Shown piece by piece: positions 16,028-25,251 of a stretch of DNA of 64,000 bases. The notes beneath the pieces are model-generated. The model was not told where the DNA came from. It made no database searches and was given only the letters and a program-made list of their open reading frames with translations. The position numbers and the translations under genes were made by a program. The first letter of the stretch is position 1. Each line of letters opens with the position of its first letter. Source of the stretch: Planctomonas sp. JC2975 (GTDB lineage Bacteria; Actinomycetota; Actinomycetes; Actinomycetales; Microbacteriaceae); NCBI RefSeq assembly GCF_012985205.1, contig NZ_JABEKS010000004.1:124001-188000 (forward strand), given 5' to 3'.

Positions 16028-17308
16028 CTACTGGTTCAAAACCTCGGACTTGACACGGCTGGCCATCTCGGCGAGTCCGTCGTCGACGGACTTGCTGCCG
16101 GTCATGATCAGCTGGTGCTCCTGGTTGAGGATGGTGCCGATCGCTGCGGTGTTCGCCGCGACCGGGGCGTCGAGCTTGATCGTGTCGGGGTTGAACGCCT
16201 TCTTGGAGGTGGAGTCCTGCGGCATGCCGTCGAGCGCGAAGTACGCCTTCGTGATGTCGGGGCTGTGGTACGCGGGCACGATGCCGATGGATGCCACGGC
16301 CTTTGCGCCCTCGGGGCTCACCGCGAACTGCAGGAACTTCTTCGCCGCTGCCTGGTTCTTGGAGTTCTTGTTGATGCCGAACCCGGTCGGGCCGCCGTCG
16401 GTCGTGATCTTGCCGTTGGCCTTGATCTGCGGGAGCGGTGCGATACCCCAGTCCACGTTCGTCGTGCCTGCCGCCTTGTCGGCGAGCAGCGGCGCGATCA
16501 GCCACGTGCCCATCGGCACCATGGCGGCCTGGCCCTTCTCGAACACGTCCTTGTAGGCCACCTGCTGGCTGTTCGCCGTCGCCCAGTTCATGATCGTGCC
16601 CGCGTTCTGCATGCCGAGCGTCAGGTTGTACTGGTCCTTCATCCAGTCATAGCTGGGGTCATTCGGGTTGTTGCCCGTCTGCGCAGCAGCGATGCCCTGC
16701 ACCATGGAGTTCCAGGTGTGGATGTAGGCGCCGTAGACCTTGGAGGCACCGTCGCCCTTGGTGAGCTTGGCGGCGTCGGCCGCGAACTCCTTCCAGGTGA
16801 GGTTCGTCGGGTCGGCGACGCCGGCATCCTTGAACATCGTCTTGTTGTAGTAGAGGACGTTGAAGTCCTGCCGGTACGGGATCGCGTACGTCTTGCCCTT
16901 GAAGTCGTAGTTCGCCAGGGCGGGGATCTTGTCCGACGGCAGCGACTTCGCGATGTCCGAGACGTCGACGAACTGCTGCTTCTGCGCGTAGCCCGAGTAG
17001 TCGGTGAGGTTCTTCACCGTGATGATGTCGGTGGTGTCACCGCCGGCCAGCATGGTGGTGATCTTGTCCTCGTAGTTGGCGGCGAGGATGTCGACGGGCT
17101 GGATGGTGATGTTCGGGTTCGCCTTGTGGAAGGCGTCGAACAGTGCCTTGAACTCCGGCGTCTGCGCGTAGTTCCAGACGGAGACGCGCAGTGTGGTCTT
17201 GCCGGGGGTCGAGCTGGCCGAGGTGTCGGACGCGGTGCCGGCGCATCCGGAGAGCGCGAGCGCCGCGGCAGCGATGACCGCGCCTGCCGCGATCAGAGAG
17301 CGTTTCAT
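16028..17308 (-). CDS. Sugar ABC transporter substrate-binding lipoprotein
   Basis: A 426-residue lipoprotein with signal MKRSLIAAGAVIAAAALALSGC and Cys at residue 22. It shows the usual family-1 domain pattern: LRVSVWNYAQTPEFKALFDAFHKANPNITI, DIITVKNLTDY, AIPYRQDFNVLYYNKTMF, MVPMGTWLIAPLL and TDGGPTGFGINKNSKNQAAAKKFL. It binds an oligosaccharide for the MalFG pair downstream. A strong AAGGAG ribosome site precedes the ATG. It lies between a 2-hydroxyacid dehydrogenase gene and the permease genes, in a module whose other enzymes suggest uronate-containing sugars. The ligand is not determined. Confidence 0.93.
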   Translation of the reverse strand: MKRSLIAAGAVIAAAALALSGCAGTASDTSASSTPGKTTLRVSVWNYAQTPEFKALFDAFHKANPNITIQPVDILAANYEDKITTMLAGGDTTDIITVKNLTDYSGYAQKQQFVDVSDIAKSLPSDKIPALANYDFKGKTYAIPYRQDFNVLYYNKTMFKDAGVADPTNLTWKEFAADAAKLTKGDGASKVYGAYIHTWNSMVQGIAAAQTGNNPNDPSYDWMKDQYNLTLGMQNAGTIMNWATANSQQVAYKDVFEKGQAAMVPMGTWLIAPLLADKAAGTTNVDWGIAPLPQIKANGKITTDGGPTGFGINKNSKNQAAAKKFLQFAVSPEGAKAVASIGIVPAYHSPDITKAYFALDGMPQDSTSKKAFNPDTIKLDAPVAANTAAIGTILNQEHQLIMTGSKSVDDGLAEMASRVKSEVLNQ

Positions 17309-17421
17309 GAGGACATAACTCCTTTGTTATCGGGTTGCTTCTCGGTGGTGGTGAGGGTCTGGTGTTCTTCGGAATTGCTGGTCGGTGGTGAAGGTCTGTT
17401 CTGGTGCTGTGCAGCTCAGCG

Positions 17422-18456
17422 TCAGGCGCTCAGCTGCAGTTCTTCGCTCGTGATCTCGTCGAGCAGCGGCACGCCGGCGACGTAGCGCTCGAGCTCGTCG
17501 AGCGCGGCATCGGTGAGGCGGTGCACTTCTGAGCCGAGGGATCCGGCCACATGCGGCGTGATCATCACGTTGGGCAGGCCGAAGAGCACGGATTCCGCGC
17601 TGAGCGGCTCGGGGTCGGTCACGTCGAGCATCGCGTTGATGCGTCCGCTGGCGCATTCCGCCTCGAGGGCGGCCGTGTCGACGAGGCTTCCGCGGGCCGT
17701 GTTGATGAGCGTTGCGTGGTCGCGCAAGGCGGCCAGCTGGGTTGCGCCGATCATGTGTTGTGTCGACGGCAGCGCCGGCGCGTGCAGCGAGAGCACATCG
17801 ACCAGCGGCAGGAGCTCCTCGAGCGCGACGAGTTCGCCGCCTGCTGCGCGCACCTCGAGCGGATCGGCGTACGGATCCGACACGAGCACGGTGACGTCGT
17901 CGAGCTGCTGCACGAGTTCGACGACTCGGCGCCCGACGCGACTGAATCCAACGACGCCGATCGTGAGCCCGAGGTTGGAGAGCTCGCCGTATCCGCTGAT
18001 CTTGGCGGGGCTTTCCCGACGGGCGATCGGGTCGGCCGCGATGAAGGGCGCCTTCTTGCCCGCCATGATGATGGCGGCGAGCGTGAACTCGGCAACGGGG
18101 ATCGCGTTGGTGTCCGCAGCGTTCGAAGCACGGATACCACGGCGCCAGAACTCCTCTGTCACCTGCGGTCGGATGGTTCCGGCGCAGTGCAGCATGGCGC
18201 GGAGCGCGGGCATGCGGTTCAACCGCGCTGCATCGAGGCGGGGGGCGCCCCAGCCGGTGAGCAGCACCTCGACACGCTCGAGACGATCAGCGAGCGCCGG
18301 AGCATCAAGGTCATCCGTGAACACCGGCTCCGGCACGTCCGCCAGGCTGTGCAGCCGAGCGAGACGGTCGGCGTCGAACTGCATCTCGAAGGTGTCGCGG
18401 GACATCACCACGAGGGCCTGTGGTTTGCCCGGCTCGGGCGTGGTCGGTGCGGTCAT
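17422..18456 (-). CDS. D-2-hydroxyacid dehydrogenase (NAD-dependent)
   Basis: A 344-residue enzyme with the C-terminal NAD domain LTIGVVGFSRVGRRVVELV and the family catalytic set: Arg in LINTARGSLVDTAAL, Glu in DVTDPEPLSAES and His in NVMITPHVAGSLGSEV. It interconverts a 2-keto acid and a D-2-hydroxy acid. The ATG at 18456 is preferred over an upstream start because the longer N-terminus is Arg/Ser-rich and overlaps the divergent promoter. It leads the ABC operon and is divergent from the heparinase-like gene. In this setting a sugar-acid intermediate from uronate breakdown is a plausible substrate, by inference. Confidence 0.9.
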   Translation of the reverse strand: MTAPTTPEPGKPQALVVMSRDTFEMQFDADRLARLHSLADVPEPVFTDDLDAPALADRLERVEVLLTGWGAPRLDAARLNRMPALRAMLHCAGTIRPQVTEEFWRRGIRASNAADTNAIPVAEFTLAAIIMAGKKAPFIAADPIARRESPAKISGYGELSNLGLTIGVVGFSRVGRRVVELVQQLDDVTVLVSDPYADPLEVRAAGGELVALEELLPLVDVLSLHAPALPSTQHMIGATQLAALRDHATLINTARGSLVDTAALEAECASGRINAMLDVTDPEPLSAESVLFGLPNVMITPHVAGSLGSEVHRLTDAALDELERYVAGVPLLDEITSEELQLSA

Positions 18457-18510
18457 GCGGTGGGAGCTCCAGCGGATTCGTTCGGGAGTCGGAGTGCGTC
18501 GGAGTCGCCG

Positions 18511-18539
18511 TTGCGCCGTCGCAGAAGACAGTACATACT
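18511..18539 (+). promoter_or_regulatory. Promoter of the heparinase/regulator/DUF2264 operon
   Basis: TTGCGC (18511-18516) and CATACT (18534-18539) are spaced by 17 bases. Downstream are candidate operator repeats and then the heparinase GTG at 18645. Confidence 0.5.
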
Positions 18540-18553
18540 CAAACCCGATCGAG

Positions 18554-18587
18554 TTCAAACAGAACGATCAGATTCGAACACAAACAG
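18554..18587. promoter_or_regulatory. Candidate operator repeats for the DeoR/LacI-hybrid regulator
   Basis: Two related elements, TTCAAACAGAAC (18554-18565) and TTCGAACACAAACAG (18573-18587), share CAAACAG at a 25-base interval. The first forms a GTTC/GAAC inverted repeat. They lie between the divergent hydroxyacid dehydrogenase and heparinase genes. DeoR-type regulators often bind such short repeats; the link to the regulator at 20774 is inference. Confidence 0.4.
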
Positions 18588-18644
18588 ACGCGAAAGTTCA
18601 AGAGGCCCGTCAGAACGGGCCACTCACCGGGGAGGTCGGCGACG

Positions 18645-20777
18645 GTGCCGCAACTGGGAACTCACGATGCACGAGCCACCACCGAGGCAGCGCCCGAGGA
18701 GAACGGGACCGCCGACCGGCGCGGGATCGAAGACGCTCCCGACTCCCGCGTCAACGCCCACGCGACGCCGCCCGCCGGCTTCCGCGTCGAGCACGCCGAG
18801 TTCCGCGGGCCGCTCTACGCGGAGTGGGGCGAGCGGATGCGCGAACCCGCCCTGCTCCCCACGCTGGCCGGTGCGCGCGGCCGGCTCGGCATCCCGTGCA
18901 GCTCCGACCGCGAAGCCTGGTCACGGGTGGATCCCGCGACCTCGGCGGCGGTGACCGAAGTCGCCGAGCGGGAGGCAGGCGGTCCCTGGCCGAACGCGCT
19001 GGCATCCTCGTTCGCACGGTTCGTGCGCGACGGCGATCGGGACGAGTTCCAGAACGCGGTGTTCGCCAGGCAGCATCGTCTGACTCGCGCCGTCGTGATG
19101 GCCGCTGTCACCGACGAACCGCGCTGGATCGACGAGGCGACTGACGGCACCGTTCTGTTCTGCGAGCAGTCCACCTGGTCGTGGCCGGCGCACGACGACG
19201 CGCACGCCCGGAGTGGATTCGTCATCTCCGACGCGTCCTCCCCCTACGTCGATCTGCAGGCCGGCGACATCGTTGCGCAGCTCGCCCTCGCCGACCACGT
19301 GCTCGGCGAGCGCTGGGATGCCACGTGGCCAGGGCTCAGGGAACGCATCCGTCACGAGGCCGAGCTGCGGGTGTTCATCCCGTTCGAGTCGCGCGACGAC
19401 TTCTGGTGGCTCGGCTACTGGCGCGAGGTGAACAACTGGAACCCGTGGATCCTCGGCAACGTCCTGCTCGCCGCTGTACTGCTGATCGATGACGAAGAAC
19501 GCCTCGCCCGGATCGTCGCGCGCGCTCTGGAGAGCCTCGATCGCTACGTCGCGGAGCTGCCGGCCGACGGCGCCATCGACGAGGGCGTCTCGTACTGGTG
19601 GAACGGCGCTGTGCGCATGCTCGAGTGCCTCGACCTCGTCGAGCGCATCACCGGCGGCGGACCGGCGGGGAGCGCTCTGGCCGGATCCGGCGTGCCCGTC
19701 GTGGCGCAGACCCTGCACTATCCGCTGCGCATGCAGCTCTCGGACGGGTGGTACGTGAACGTCGCGGACGGGCGTCCCGTCACAACGGGCAACGAGCCGT
19801 GGCACGTGCCGTTCCGGTGGGGACGCCGCCTCGGCGACGATCGCGTCGTGGCCTGGGCATCCGGAGCACGTCGTCCCGGTTCCCCGGTCGGCACCGCAGA
19901 GGGCGGACTCCCTCGCCTGCTGCACGCGATCGCCGACGCCGAATGGTGCGCGGCTGAGCCCGGTCCGCTTCCGCTGCCTGCTGGGGTCTGGCTCCCGTCC
20001 GTGCAGCTGGCCGTGATCCGTGCACGAAGCGGTTCGGCGGACGGGCTGGCGCTGGCCGCGAAGGGCGGCACCAACGACGAGAACCACAACCACAAGGACC
20101 TCGGTTCGTTCATCGTGGCGGCGGGCGGTCATCCGCTCGTCATCGACGCAGGCAAGCCGGTCTACACCGCGCAGACGTTCAGCCCGGAGCGCTACGAGAT
20201 CCGGGTGATGCAGAGCGGATGGCACAACGCACCTGCTCCCTTCGGCCTCGAGCAGGGTGCCGGCCCCCGGTTCGCCGCTGCGGTGGTCACCGCCCCGTTC
20301 GGTGCGGCCGACGAGGTGCGCGAGCTCGACGCCATCGACCTGCCTGTCGAGTTCGCCCTCGAGCTGGCCGGCGCGTATCCGCTGGCGGAGCGACACGGAT
20401 GGCGCCGCGCGTTCCGTCTCGTCTCCCCGACGCGGGCCGAAATCGTCGACGAGTGGAAGCTCAGCTCCCTGCCGCCAGCAGCGGATGCCACCGAGCCGAG
20501 GAACGGCTCCGCCCCCGTGCACGAGGTGCATCTGCTGCTCGCCGGCGCCGTGCGCCAGGACGACGGCCGGATCATCGTGCACCAGGACGGGCACGCGGTC
20601 GCGATCACCACAGCCGAGGGGATAGCACCGACGCTGGAGGTCTGGGAACTGGACGACCACGAGCTGAGCGCTGTCTGGGGCGATCGACTGACGAGGGCCA
20701 CGTTCATCGTCGCGGGTCTCTCCGGGCGCCTGACCACCGTCATCGACGAGGTCGCCGACGATGGGCGTCTGCGATGA
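18645..20777 (+). CDS. Heparinase II/III-family polysaccharide lyase-like protein
   Basis: A 710-residue protein in two parts. The first is an N-terminal alpha/alpha-toroid (EVNNWNPWILGNVLLAAVLL, DGAIDEGVSYWWNGAVRMLECLDLV). The second is a beta-sandwich domain with the heparinase II/III signature GGTNDENHNHKDLGSFIVAAGGHPLVIDAGKPVY, which carries the conserved His residues. No signal peptide is seen, so it should act in the cytoplasm on imported oligosaccharides. Such enzymes beta-eliminate uronic-acid linkages or trim oligo-alginate/heparin-like chains. The GTG at 18645 has GGGGAGG about nine bases upstream. Its stop overlaps the next ATG (ATGA). The exact polysaccharide-lyase family was not checked. 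Confidence 0.85.
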   Translation: MPQLGTHDARATTEAAPEENGTADRRGIEDAPDSRVNAHATPPAGFRVEHAEFRGPLYAEWGERMREPALLPTLAGARGRLGIPCSSDREAWSRVDPATSAAVTEVAEREAGGPWPNALASSFARFVRDGDRDEFQNAVFARQHRLTRAVVMAAVTDEPRWIDEATDGTVLFCEQSTWSWPAHDDAHARSGFVISDASSPYVDLQAGDIVAQLALADHVLGERWDATWPGLRERIRHEAELRVFIPFESRDDFWWLGYWREVNNWNPWILGNVLLAAVLLIDDEERLARIVARALESLDRYVAELPADGAIDEGVSYWWNGAVRMLECLDLVERITGGGPAGSALAGSGVPVVAQTLHYPLRMQLSDGWYVNVADGRPVTTGNEPWHVPFRWGRRLGDDRVVAWASGARRPGSPVGTAEGGLPRLLHAIADAEWCAAEPGPLPLPAGVWLPSVQLAVIRARSGSADGLALAAKGGTNDENHNHKDLGSFIVAAGGHPLVIDAGKPVYTAQTFSPERYEIRVMQSGWHNAPAPFGLEQGAGPRFAAAVVTAPFGAADEVRELDAIDLPVEFALELAGAYPLAERHGWRRAFRLVSPTRAEIVDEWKLSSLPPAADATEPRNGSAPVHEVHLLLAGAVRQDDGRIIVHQDGHAVAITTAEGIAPTLEVWELDDHELSAVWGDRLTRATFIVAGLSGRLTTVIDEVADDGRLR

Positions 20778-21976
20778 GCGGAACGGGAGATTCGCTGTTC
20801 TCGCTGCAGCGGCGGGAACGGATCATGGACGAGGTGCGCGGGCACGGATCCGTCAGCGTGAGCGAGATGGCCACCCGGCTCGGCGTCAGCGAGCTGACGA
20901 TTCGTCGTGACATCAACGCGCTCGCCCAGCAGGGCCTGGTGACCCGCGTGCACGGCGGCGCGACGCTGCGCAGCTCGATCGAGCCGGGCCTGACCCCCGG
21001 GCTGGCTGGACACGATCCGACACTGACCAAGTACACGATCGGCATGGTCGTGCCGTCGCTCGACTATTACTGGCCGGCGATCGTGAGCGGTGCCAGGGCG
21101 CAGGCGACGCAACTGAGGGCACGGTTCCTGTTGCGGGCATCCACGTACGACGTGCGCGACAACCGCAAGCAGGTGGAGGCGCTGCTCAACACGCCGGGCA
21201 TGCACGGGCTGATCGTCGCGCCCGCCACCTCGGGCCAGGAAGGCATCGAGATGCTGCGCTGGCTGGACTCGCTGCCTGTTCCGGTGGTGCTGGCCGAGCG
21301 GCGCATCCGCTCAGCAGCAGCAGTGCAACGCCTCGAGTCCGTCGCGACGGATCACGCGGCGGGCGCGGCACAGGCCGTCCGCCACCTGAGGGCGGTCGGT
21401 CACGAGCGCATCGGACTTCTCGCGCACTGGCACAATCCCACCTCGCGCTTCGTGCGGCACGGCTGGCGCAAGGCGCTGAAGTCGCTCGGCCTGCCGACGG
21501 ACGTCGCCGATGTGGACACCACGAACTTCGACGGTCCGGATCGCGAACGCGCCATGGACGACGTGCTGCAGACCTGCAAGGACACCGGAACGACGGCTCT
21601 CATCGTGCTGTCGGATCCGCCTGCGCTCGCGTTGGAGCAGCACGCGCGCGACCGCGGCATCCGCGTGCCCGACGACCTCGCGCTCGTCGCGTACGACGAC
21701 GAGGTGGCGCGCTTCGGCGACCCGGCGATCTCGGCCGTGCGTCCGCCCAAGCAGTTCGTGGGCCGCGAGGCCGTCAACCTTCTGATCGCCCGCCTGGATG
21801 CCGGATCCAGTCGTCCCGCGCACCGCGTGATGCTCAACCCGGAACTGCACGTGCGCGAGTCGTCCCGCCCGGCGGTTCCCGTGTCCGCGGGAGCCACGGC
21901 CCCCGACACCGCCCAGACCCCTGCCGCGGTCCCCGCTGCAATGCCCTCACCCACCCGAACCGAGGAAGATTCGTGA
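20774..21976 (+). CDS. Hybrid regulator: DeoR-type HTH fused to a LacI-type sugar-sensing domain
   Basis: A 400-residue regulator. Residues about 8-60 form a DeoR/GlpR helix-turn-helix (SLQRRERIMDEVRGHGSVSVSEM, then SELTIRRDINALAQQG and TRVHGG). Instead of the DeoR phosphosugar domain, residues about 85-375 form a periplasmic-binding-protein-like domain as in LacI/GntR-type regulators (IGMVVPSLDYYW, SVATDHAAGAAQAVRHL, VPDDLALVAYDDEVARFGDP). It is sandwiched with four-base overlaps between the heparinase and DUF2264 genes, so it is made in fixed ratio with the enzymes. It probably controls the divergent promoters at 18457-18644. Confidence 0.88.
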   Translation: MSGTGDSLFSLQRRERIMDEVRGHGSVSVSEMATRLGVSELTIRRDINALAQQGLVTRVHGGATLRSSIEPGLTPGLAGHDPTLTKYTIGMVVPSLDYYWPAIVSGARAQATQLRARFLLRASTYDVRDNRKQVEALLNTPGMHGLIVAPATSGQEGIEMLRWLDSLPVPVVLAERRIRSAAAVQRLESVATDHAAGAAQAVRHLRAVGHERIGLLAHWHNPTSRFVRHGWRKALKSLGLPTDVADVDTTNFDGPDRERAMDDVLQTCKDTGTTALIVLSDPPALALEQHARDRGIRVPDDLALVAYDDEVARFGDPAISAVRPPKQFVGREAVNLLIARLDAGSSRPAHRVMLNPELHVRESSRPAVPVSAGATAPDTAQTPAAVPAAMPSPTRTEEDS

Positions 21977-23988
21977 CTCTGCTGTCCCTGCCGCCCGAAG
22001 ACCGCGCCCTCTCGCCGTACACGGGCTGGACGCGAGAGCACTGGGCGGCCGTCGCCGATCACCTGCTGCTGTCCCTTCGCCCGTTCTTCTCGCCGACCGG
22101 CAGCCGGGTCGCGCTGGAAGGCCGAACGAGCGCGAACGGCGCCGACAGCGACGGCTTCGAGGGCTTCGCGCGCTCCCTTCTTCTCTATGCGTTCCGCTCT
22201 GCCGGCGAGAACGGGCGCGATCCGCTCGGCTTCACGCCGTGGTACCGGGACGGCCTCCTCGCCGGAACGGATCCCGCGAATCCCGAGCGCTGGCCCCTTC
22301 CGGGCGAGAGCGACCAGGCCAAGGTGGAGGCGGCATCCATCGCCCTCGCCCTACAGCTGACCAGGCCGTGGATCTGGGACACCTACACCGCGGATGAGCA
22401 GCGGCGCATCATCGACTGGCTCGCCCAGTCGCCCATCGGCTGGTACCCGGACAACAACTGGCTGTGGTTCCGCCTCACCGTCGAGACGTTCCTGGCGTCG
22501 GTCGGCGGGCCGCATGACCTCGATCGTGTGACGCACGACCTGGCGACGATCGAGTCCTACTACCGGGCCGACGGATGGTACGCCGACGGTTCCGTTCGCG
22601 CCTTCGACTACTACTGCGGCTGGGCCATGCACGTCTACCCGCTGCTCTGGACGGCCGCCGAGGGATCGGCCGAGCTCGGCGGACGCACCCTGGATCCGGT
22701 GTTCCGCGGCCGGCTGAGCGAGTTCCTCGACGACTACGTGCACCTGATCGGGGCGGACGGCGTGCCCGTCATCCAGGGCCGCAGCCTCATCTACCGGTTC
22801 GCGACCGCAGCACCGCTCTGGATGGGTGCCGTCAGCGGCGCGACGACCATCGCCCCTGGCCTCATCCGCCGTGCAGCATCCGGCGTGCTCAAGGCGTTCG
22901 TCGAACGCGGATCCATCACGCCCGACGGGCTTCTCACGCTCGGGTTCTTCGGCGAGTGGCCGGACATGGCGCAGAACTACTCGGGACCCGGATCTCCGTA
23001 TTGGGCTTCCAAGGGGATGCTCGGCCTCCTGCTGCCCGCCGACCATCCGGTCTGGCAGGCGGTCGAGGAGCCCCTGCCGGTGGAGGTGGCGGACACCAGG
23101 ACGGTCATCAGGCCGGCCGGATGGATCCTGAGCGGAACCCGCGACGACGGCATCGTCCGGTTGTTCAACCACGGCGCCGACCACGCGGCGAAGGGCGACG
23201 GCGCTGGCGACTCGCCCCTGTACGCGCGCTTCGGCTACTCGACGGCGACGATCCCGCCGCTGATCGGTGTCGCGATCGACGACCCTGCAGACAACTCGGC
23301 CGGTGTGCTCGACGCAGCAGGCCGATCCAGTCATCGCACCGGCTTCGACCGTGGCCTCATCGGAGACGACGGCATCGCGGCATGCGCGACCTCGGTCACG
23401 CACGCGCACTGGGTGGACTCCAGCGGCGACACGTCGCCCGATCACGGATCCGGCCGGCAGGGCGTCGTCGTCCCGGGCCCCGACCTCCAGACGGCTTCCG
23501 TCGTGCGCGGATCATGGGAGGTGCGGGCGGTGCGGGTCGCTCCACTCGATGCGGACGCGCCGGCGGATCGCAGCGGTGCCGACACGAGCAGGGCGGACGC
23601 ATTCGCCGCGGCGCCCGTCGCCATCCGGATCAGCGGATGGCCGCTGTCCTCACCCACGCCGGCCGCAGCGGAGGTGAGTGCGCTGCACGCTCGGGTCGAG
23701 GCGGACCGTCTCGTGGCCGAACTCGTCGCGCTGACGGCCGGCGGACGTCCGTCGGTGCATGAGGAGTCGGGAACCTCGCCGCTCGGCGAGCACGTCTCGG
23801 TGCCGAGGCTCGAGTTCGACGACGTCGCGCCCGGCGAGACCGTCATCGTCGCATCCCGGCTGGGACGCGGTGAATCGCAGGCGCCGTCGGCGCGCGTCGT
23901 ACGCAGCGGGGCCGGCGACGAGCTCGAAGTGACCTGGCCCGACGGCGCCCTGACCACGGTCCTTCTCGCCGCGGCCCGAGCGGTCTGA
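21973..23988 (+). CDS. DUF2264 family protein (putative glycoside hydrolase)
   Basis: A 671-residue protein of the DUF2264 family (PF10022). Its N-terminal half is an alpha-toroid with typical stretches such as LEGRTSANGADSDGFEGFARSLLLYAF, NNWLWFRLTVETFLASVG, RADGWYADGSVRAFDYYCGWAMHVYPLLW and GRSLIYRFATAAPLWMGA. The C-terminal half is beta-rich. No signal peptide is present. Some DUF2264-type proteins have, as I recall, been placed in CAZy family GH154 (beta-glucuronidase), which would fit this uronate-rich context; this needs checking. It starts with a GTG overlapping the regulator stop by four bases. Confidence 0.85.
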   Translation: MTLLSLPPEDRALSPYTGWTREHWAAVADHLLLSLRPFFSPTGSRVALEGRTSANGADSDGFEGFARSLLLYAFRSAGENGRDPLGFTPWYRDGLLAGTDPANPERWPLPGESDQAKVEAASIALALQLTRPWIWDTYTADEQRRIIDWLAQSPIGWYPDNNWLWFRLTVETFLASVGGPHDLDRVTHDLATIESYYRADGWYADGSVRAFDYYCGWAMHVYPLLWTAAEGSAELGGRTLDPVFRGRLSEFLDDYVHLIGADGVPVIQGRSLIYRFATAAPLWMGAVSGATTIAPGLIRRAASGVLKAFVERGSITPDGLLTLGFFGEWPDMAQNYSGPGSPYWASKGMLGLLLPADHPVWQAVEEPLPVEVADTRTVIRPAGWILSGTRDDGIVRLFNHGADHAAKGDGAGDSPLYARFGYSTATIPPLIGVAIDDPADNSAGVLDAAGRSSHRTGFDRGLIGDDGIAACATSVTHAHWVDSSGDTSPDHGSGRQGVVVPGPDLQTASVVRGSWEVRAVRVAPLDADAPADRSGADTSRADAFAAAPVAIRISGWPLSSPTPAAAEVSALHARVEADRLVAELVALTAGGRPSVHEESGTSPLGEHVSVPRLEFDDVAPGETVIVASRLGRGESQAPSARVVRSGAGDELEVTWPDGALTTVLLAAARAV

Positions 23989-24060
23989 GCGAGCTCGGAC
24001 CCACCCGAGCACCCCGAGCAAGCGCGGGGAGAAGAACGCCTCCGCGCCGGCCCGGCAGCG

Positions 24061-25119
24061 TCAGACGGCGGGAGTACTGTCTCGCAACGTCACGACGCCA
24101 CGGATCGGCGCCGCATCGGTGTCACCATCGGTGAGCGCGAGTTCGAGGGACTGTTCGCCGAGGTCGCGCAGCGGCAGCGACACCGTCGTCAGCGATGGCA
24201 CCACGTCCTGCAGCATCTCGATGTCGTCGAATCCGGCGACGGCGATCTCGGTTCCGGGCATGATCCCGCGCTCCCGCATCGCCGTCATGGCGCCGACCGC
24301 CATCACGTCGGTGACGGCGAAGACGCACTGCGGACGGATGCCGGCATCCAGCAGCGCGAGCATGTCGCGATATCCGCCGTGCCGCGAGAATCCGCCGTGC
24401 ACGATCGCCGATTCCGCCGGACGGATGCCGTGTCCGGCCAGAGCGCCCAGGAACCCGCTCGCGCGATCCGCAGCGGTCGTCAGGCCGGCCGGACCGGCGA
24501 GTACGGCGAAGTCGCGATATCCGCGACCGATCAGGGCTTCGGCCAGCTCCGCCGCGCTTTCGGCATTCAGCACCGGAACCGCCCTGAAGCCGTTCGCCCG
24601 CGCGCCGATCAGCGCGACGCTGCCGCCCTGGCTCTCCACGGCGTTCAGCTCTGCAGCGATCGCTGCCTCGGTCGTCTCGTCGACGTAGCGGCTTCCGACG
24701 ACGATCACGGCCGTCGGACGCTGGCCGCGCAGAGCGGCGATCGTCTCCACGACGTGCTCAGGCTCTGTGCCGGCTGAGGACATCGTCACGACGAGGCGAT
24801 GACGGGCCGCGGCATCCACCACGCCCGCCGTGATCGCCGAGAAGTACGGGTCGGCGATGTCGCCGAGTACCAGCGCGACGGTGCGGCTCGTGCCGCGTGC
24901 GACCGCCTGCGCCTGCACGTTGGTCGTGTAGCGAAGCTCGAGCGCCGAGGCCTCCACCTTCGCCTTGAGCTCCGGGTTCACCGTGCGCGTGCTGCCGTTG
25001 AGTGCCCGGGACGCCGTCGCCAGTGAAACGCCGGCGTGCCGTGCGACGTCGGCCAGCGTGGGAACTGACGATGTCGCGCCCGATTCCTCACCCAGTGTGG
25101 TGTCGGTCCCTGTTGCCAC
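24061..25119 (-). CDS. LacI-family transcriptional regulator
   Basis: A 352-residue repressor with the HTH at residues about 20-45 (TLADVARHAGVSLATASRAL), hinge helix (NVQAQAVARGTSRTVALVL) and a sugar-sensing domain (AVTDVMAVGAMTAM, EIAVAGFDDIEMLQDV). It starts at GTG 25119 with AAGGAG upstream. It lies directly downstream of the two permease genes on the same strand, 132 bases on, so it is likely in their operon. It is the best candidate to bind the GAAAGCG-type operators at 27168-27251 and 36551-36641, by inference. Confidence 0.92.
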   Translation of the reverse strand: MATGTDTTLGEESGATSSVPTLADVARHAGVSLATASRALNGSTRTVNPELKAKVEASALELRYTTNVQAQAVARGTSRTVALVLGDIADPYFSAITAGVVDAAARHRLVVTMSSAGTEPEHVVETIAALRGQRPTAVIVVGSRYVDETTEAAIAAELNAVESQGGSVALIGARANGFRAVPVLNAESAAELAEALIGRGYRDFAVLAGPAGLTTAADRASGFLGALAGHGIRPAESAIVHGGFSRHGGYRDMLALLDAGIRPQCVFAVTDVMAVGAMTAMRERGIMPGTEIAVAGFDDIEMLQDVVPSLTTVSLPLRDLGEQSLELALTDGDTDAAPIRGVVTLRDSTPAV

Positions 25120-25251
25120 TGCTGCTCCTTCGCACGCCGACCTCGGCGGTCCTCCTCACGATTCTCCCGCACACCGTAGGCAACCGCTGGTCGCAGCCGA
25201 GCGCAGCGACGGCACTCGGCGCCGGCGTCGCGGCGGAGGCCGGAAATGGCG

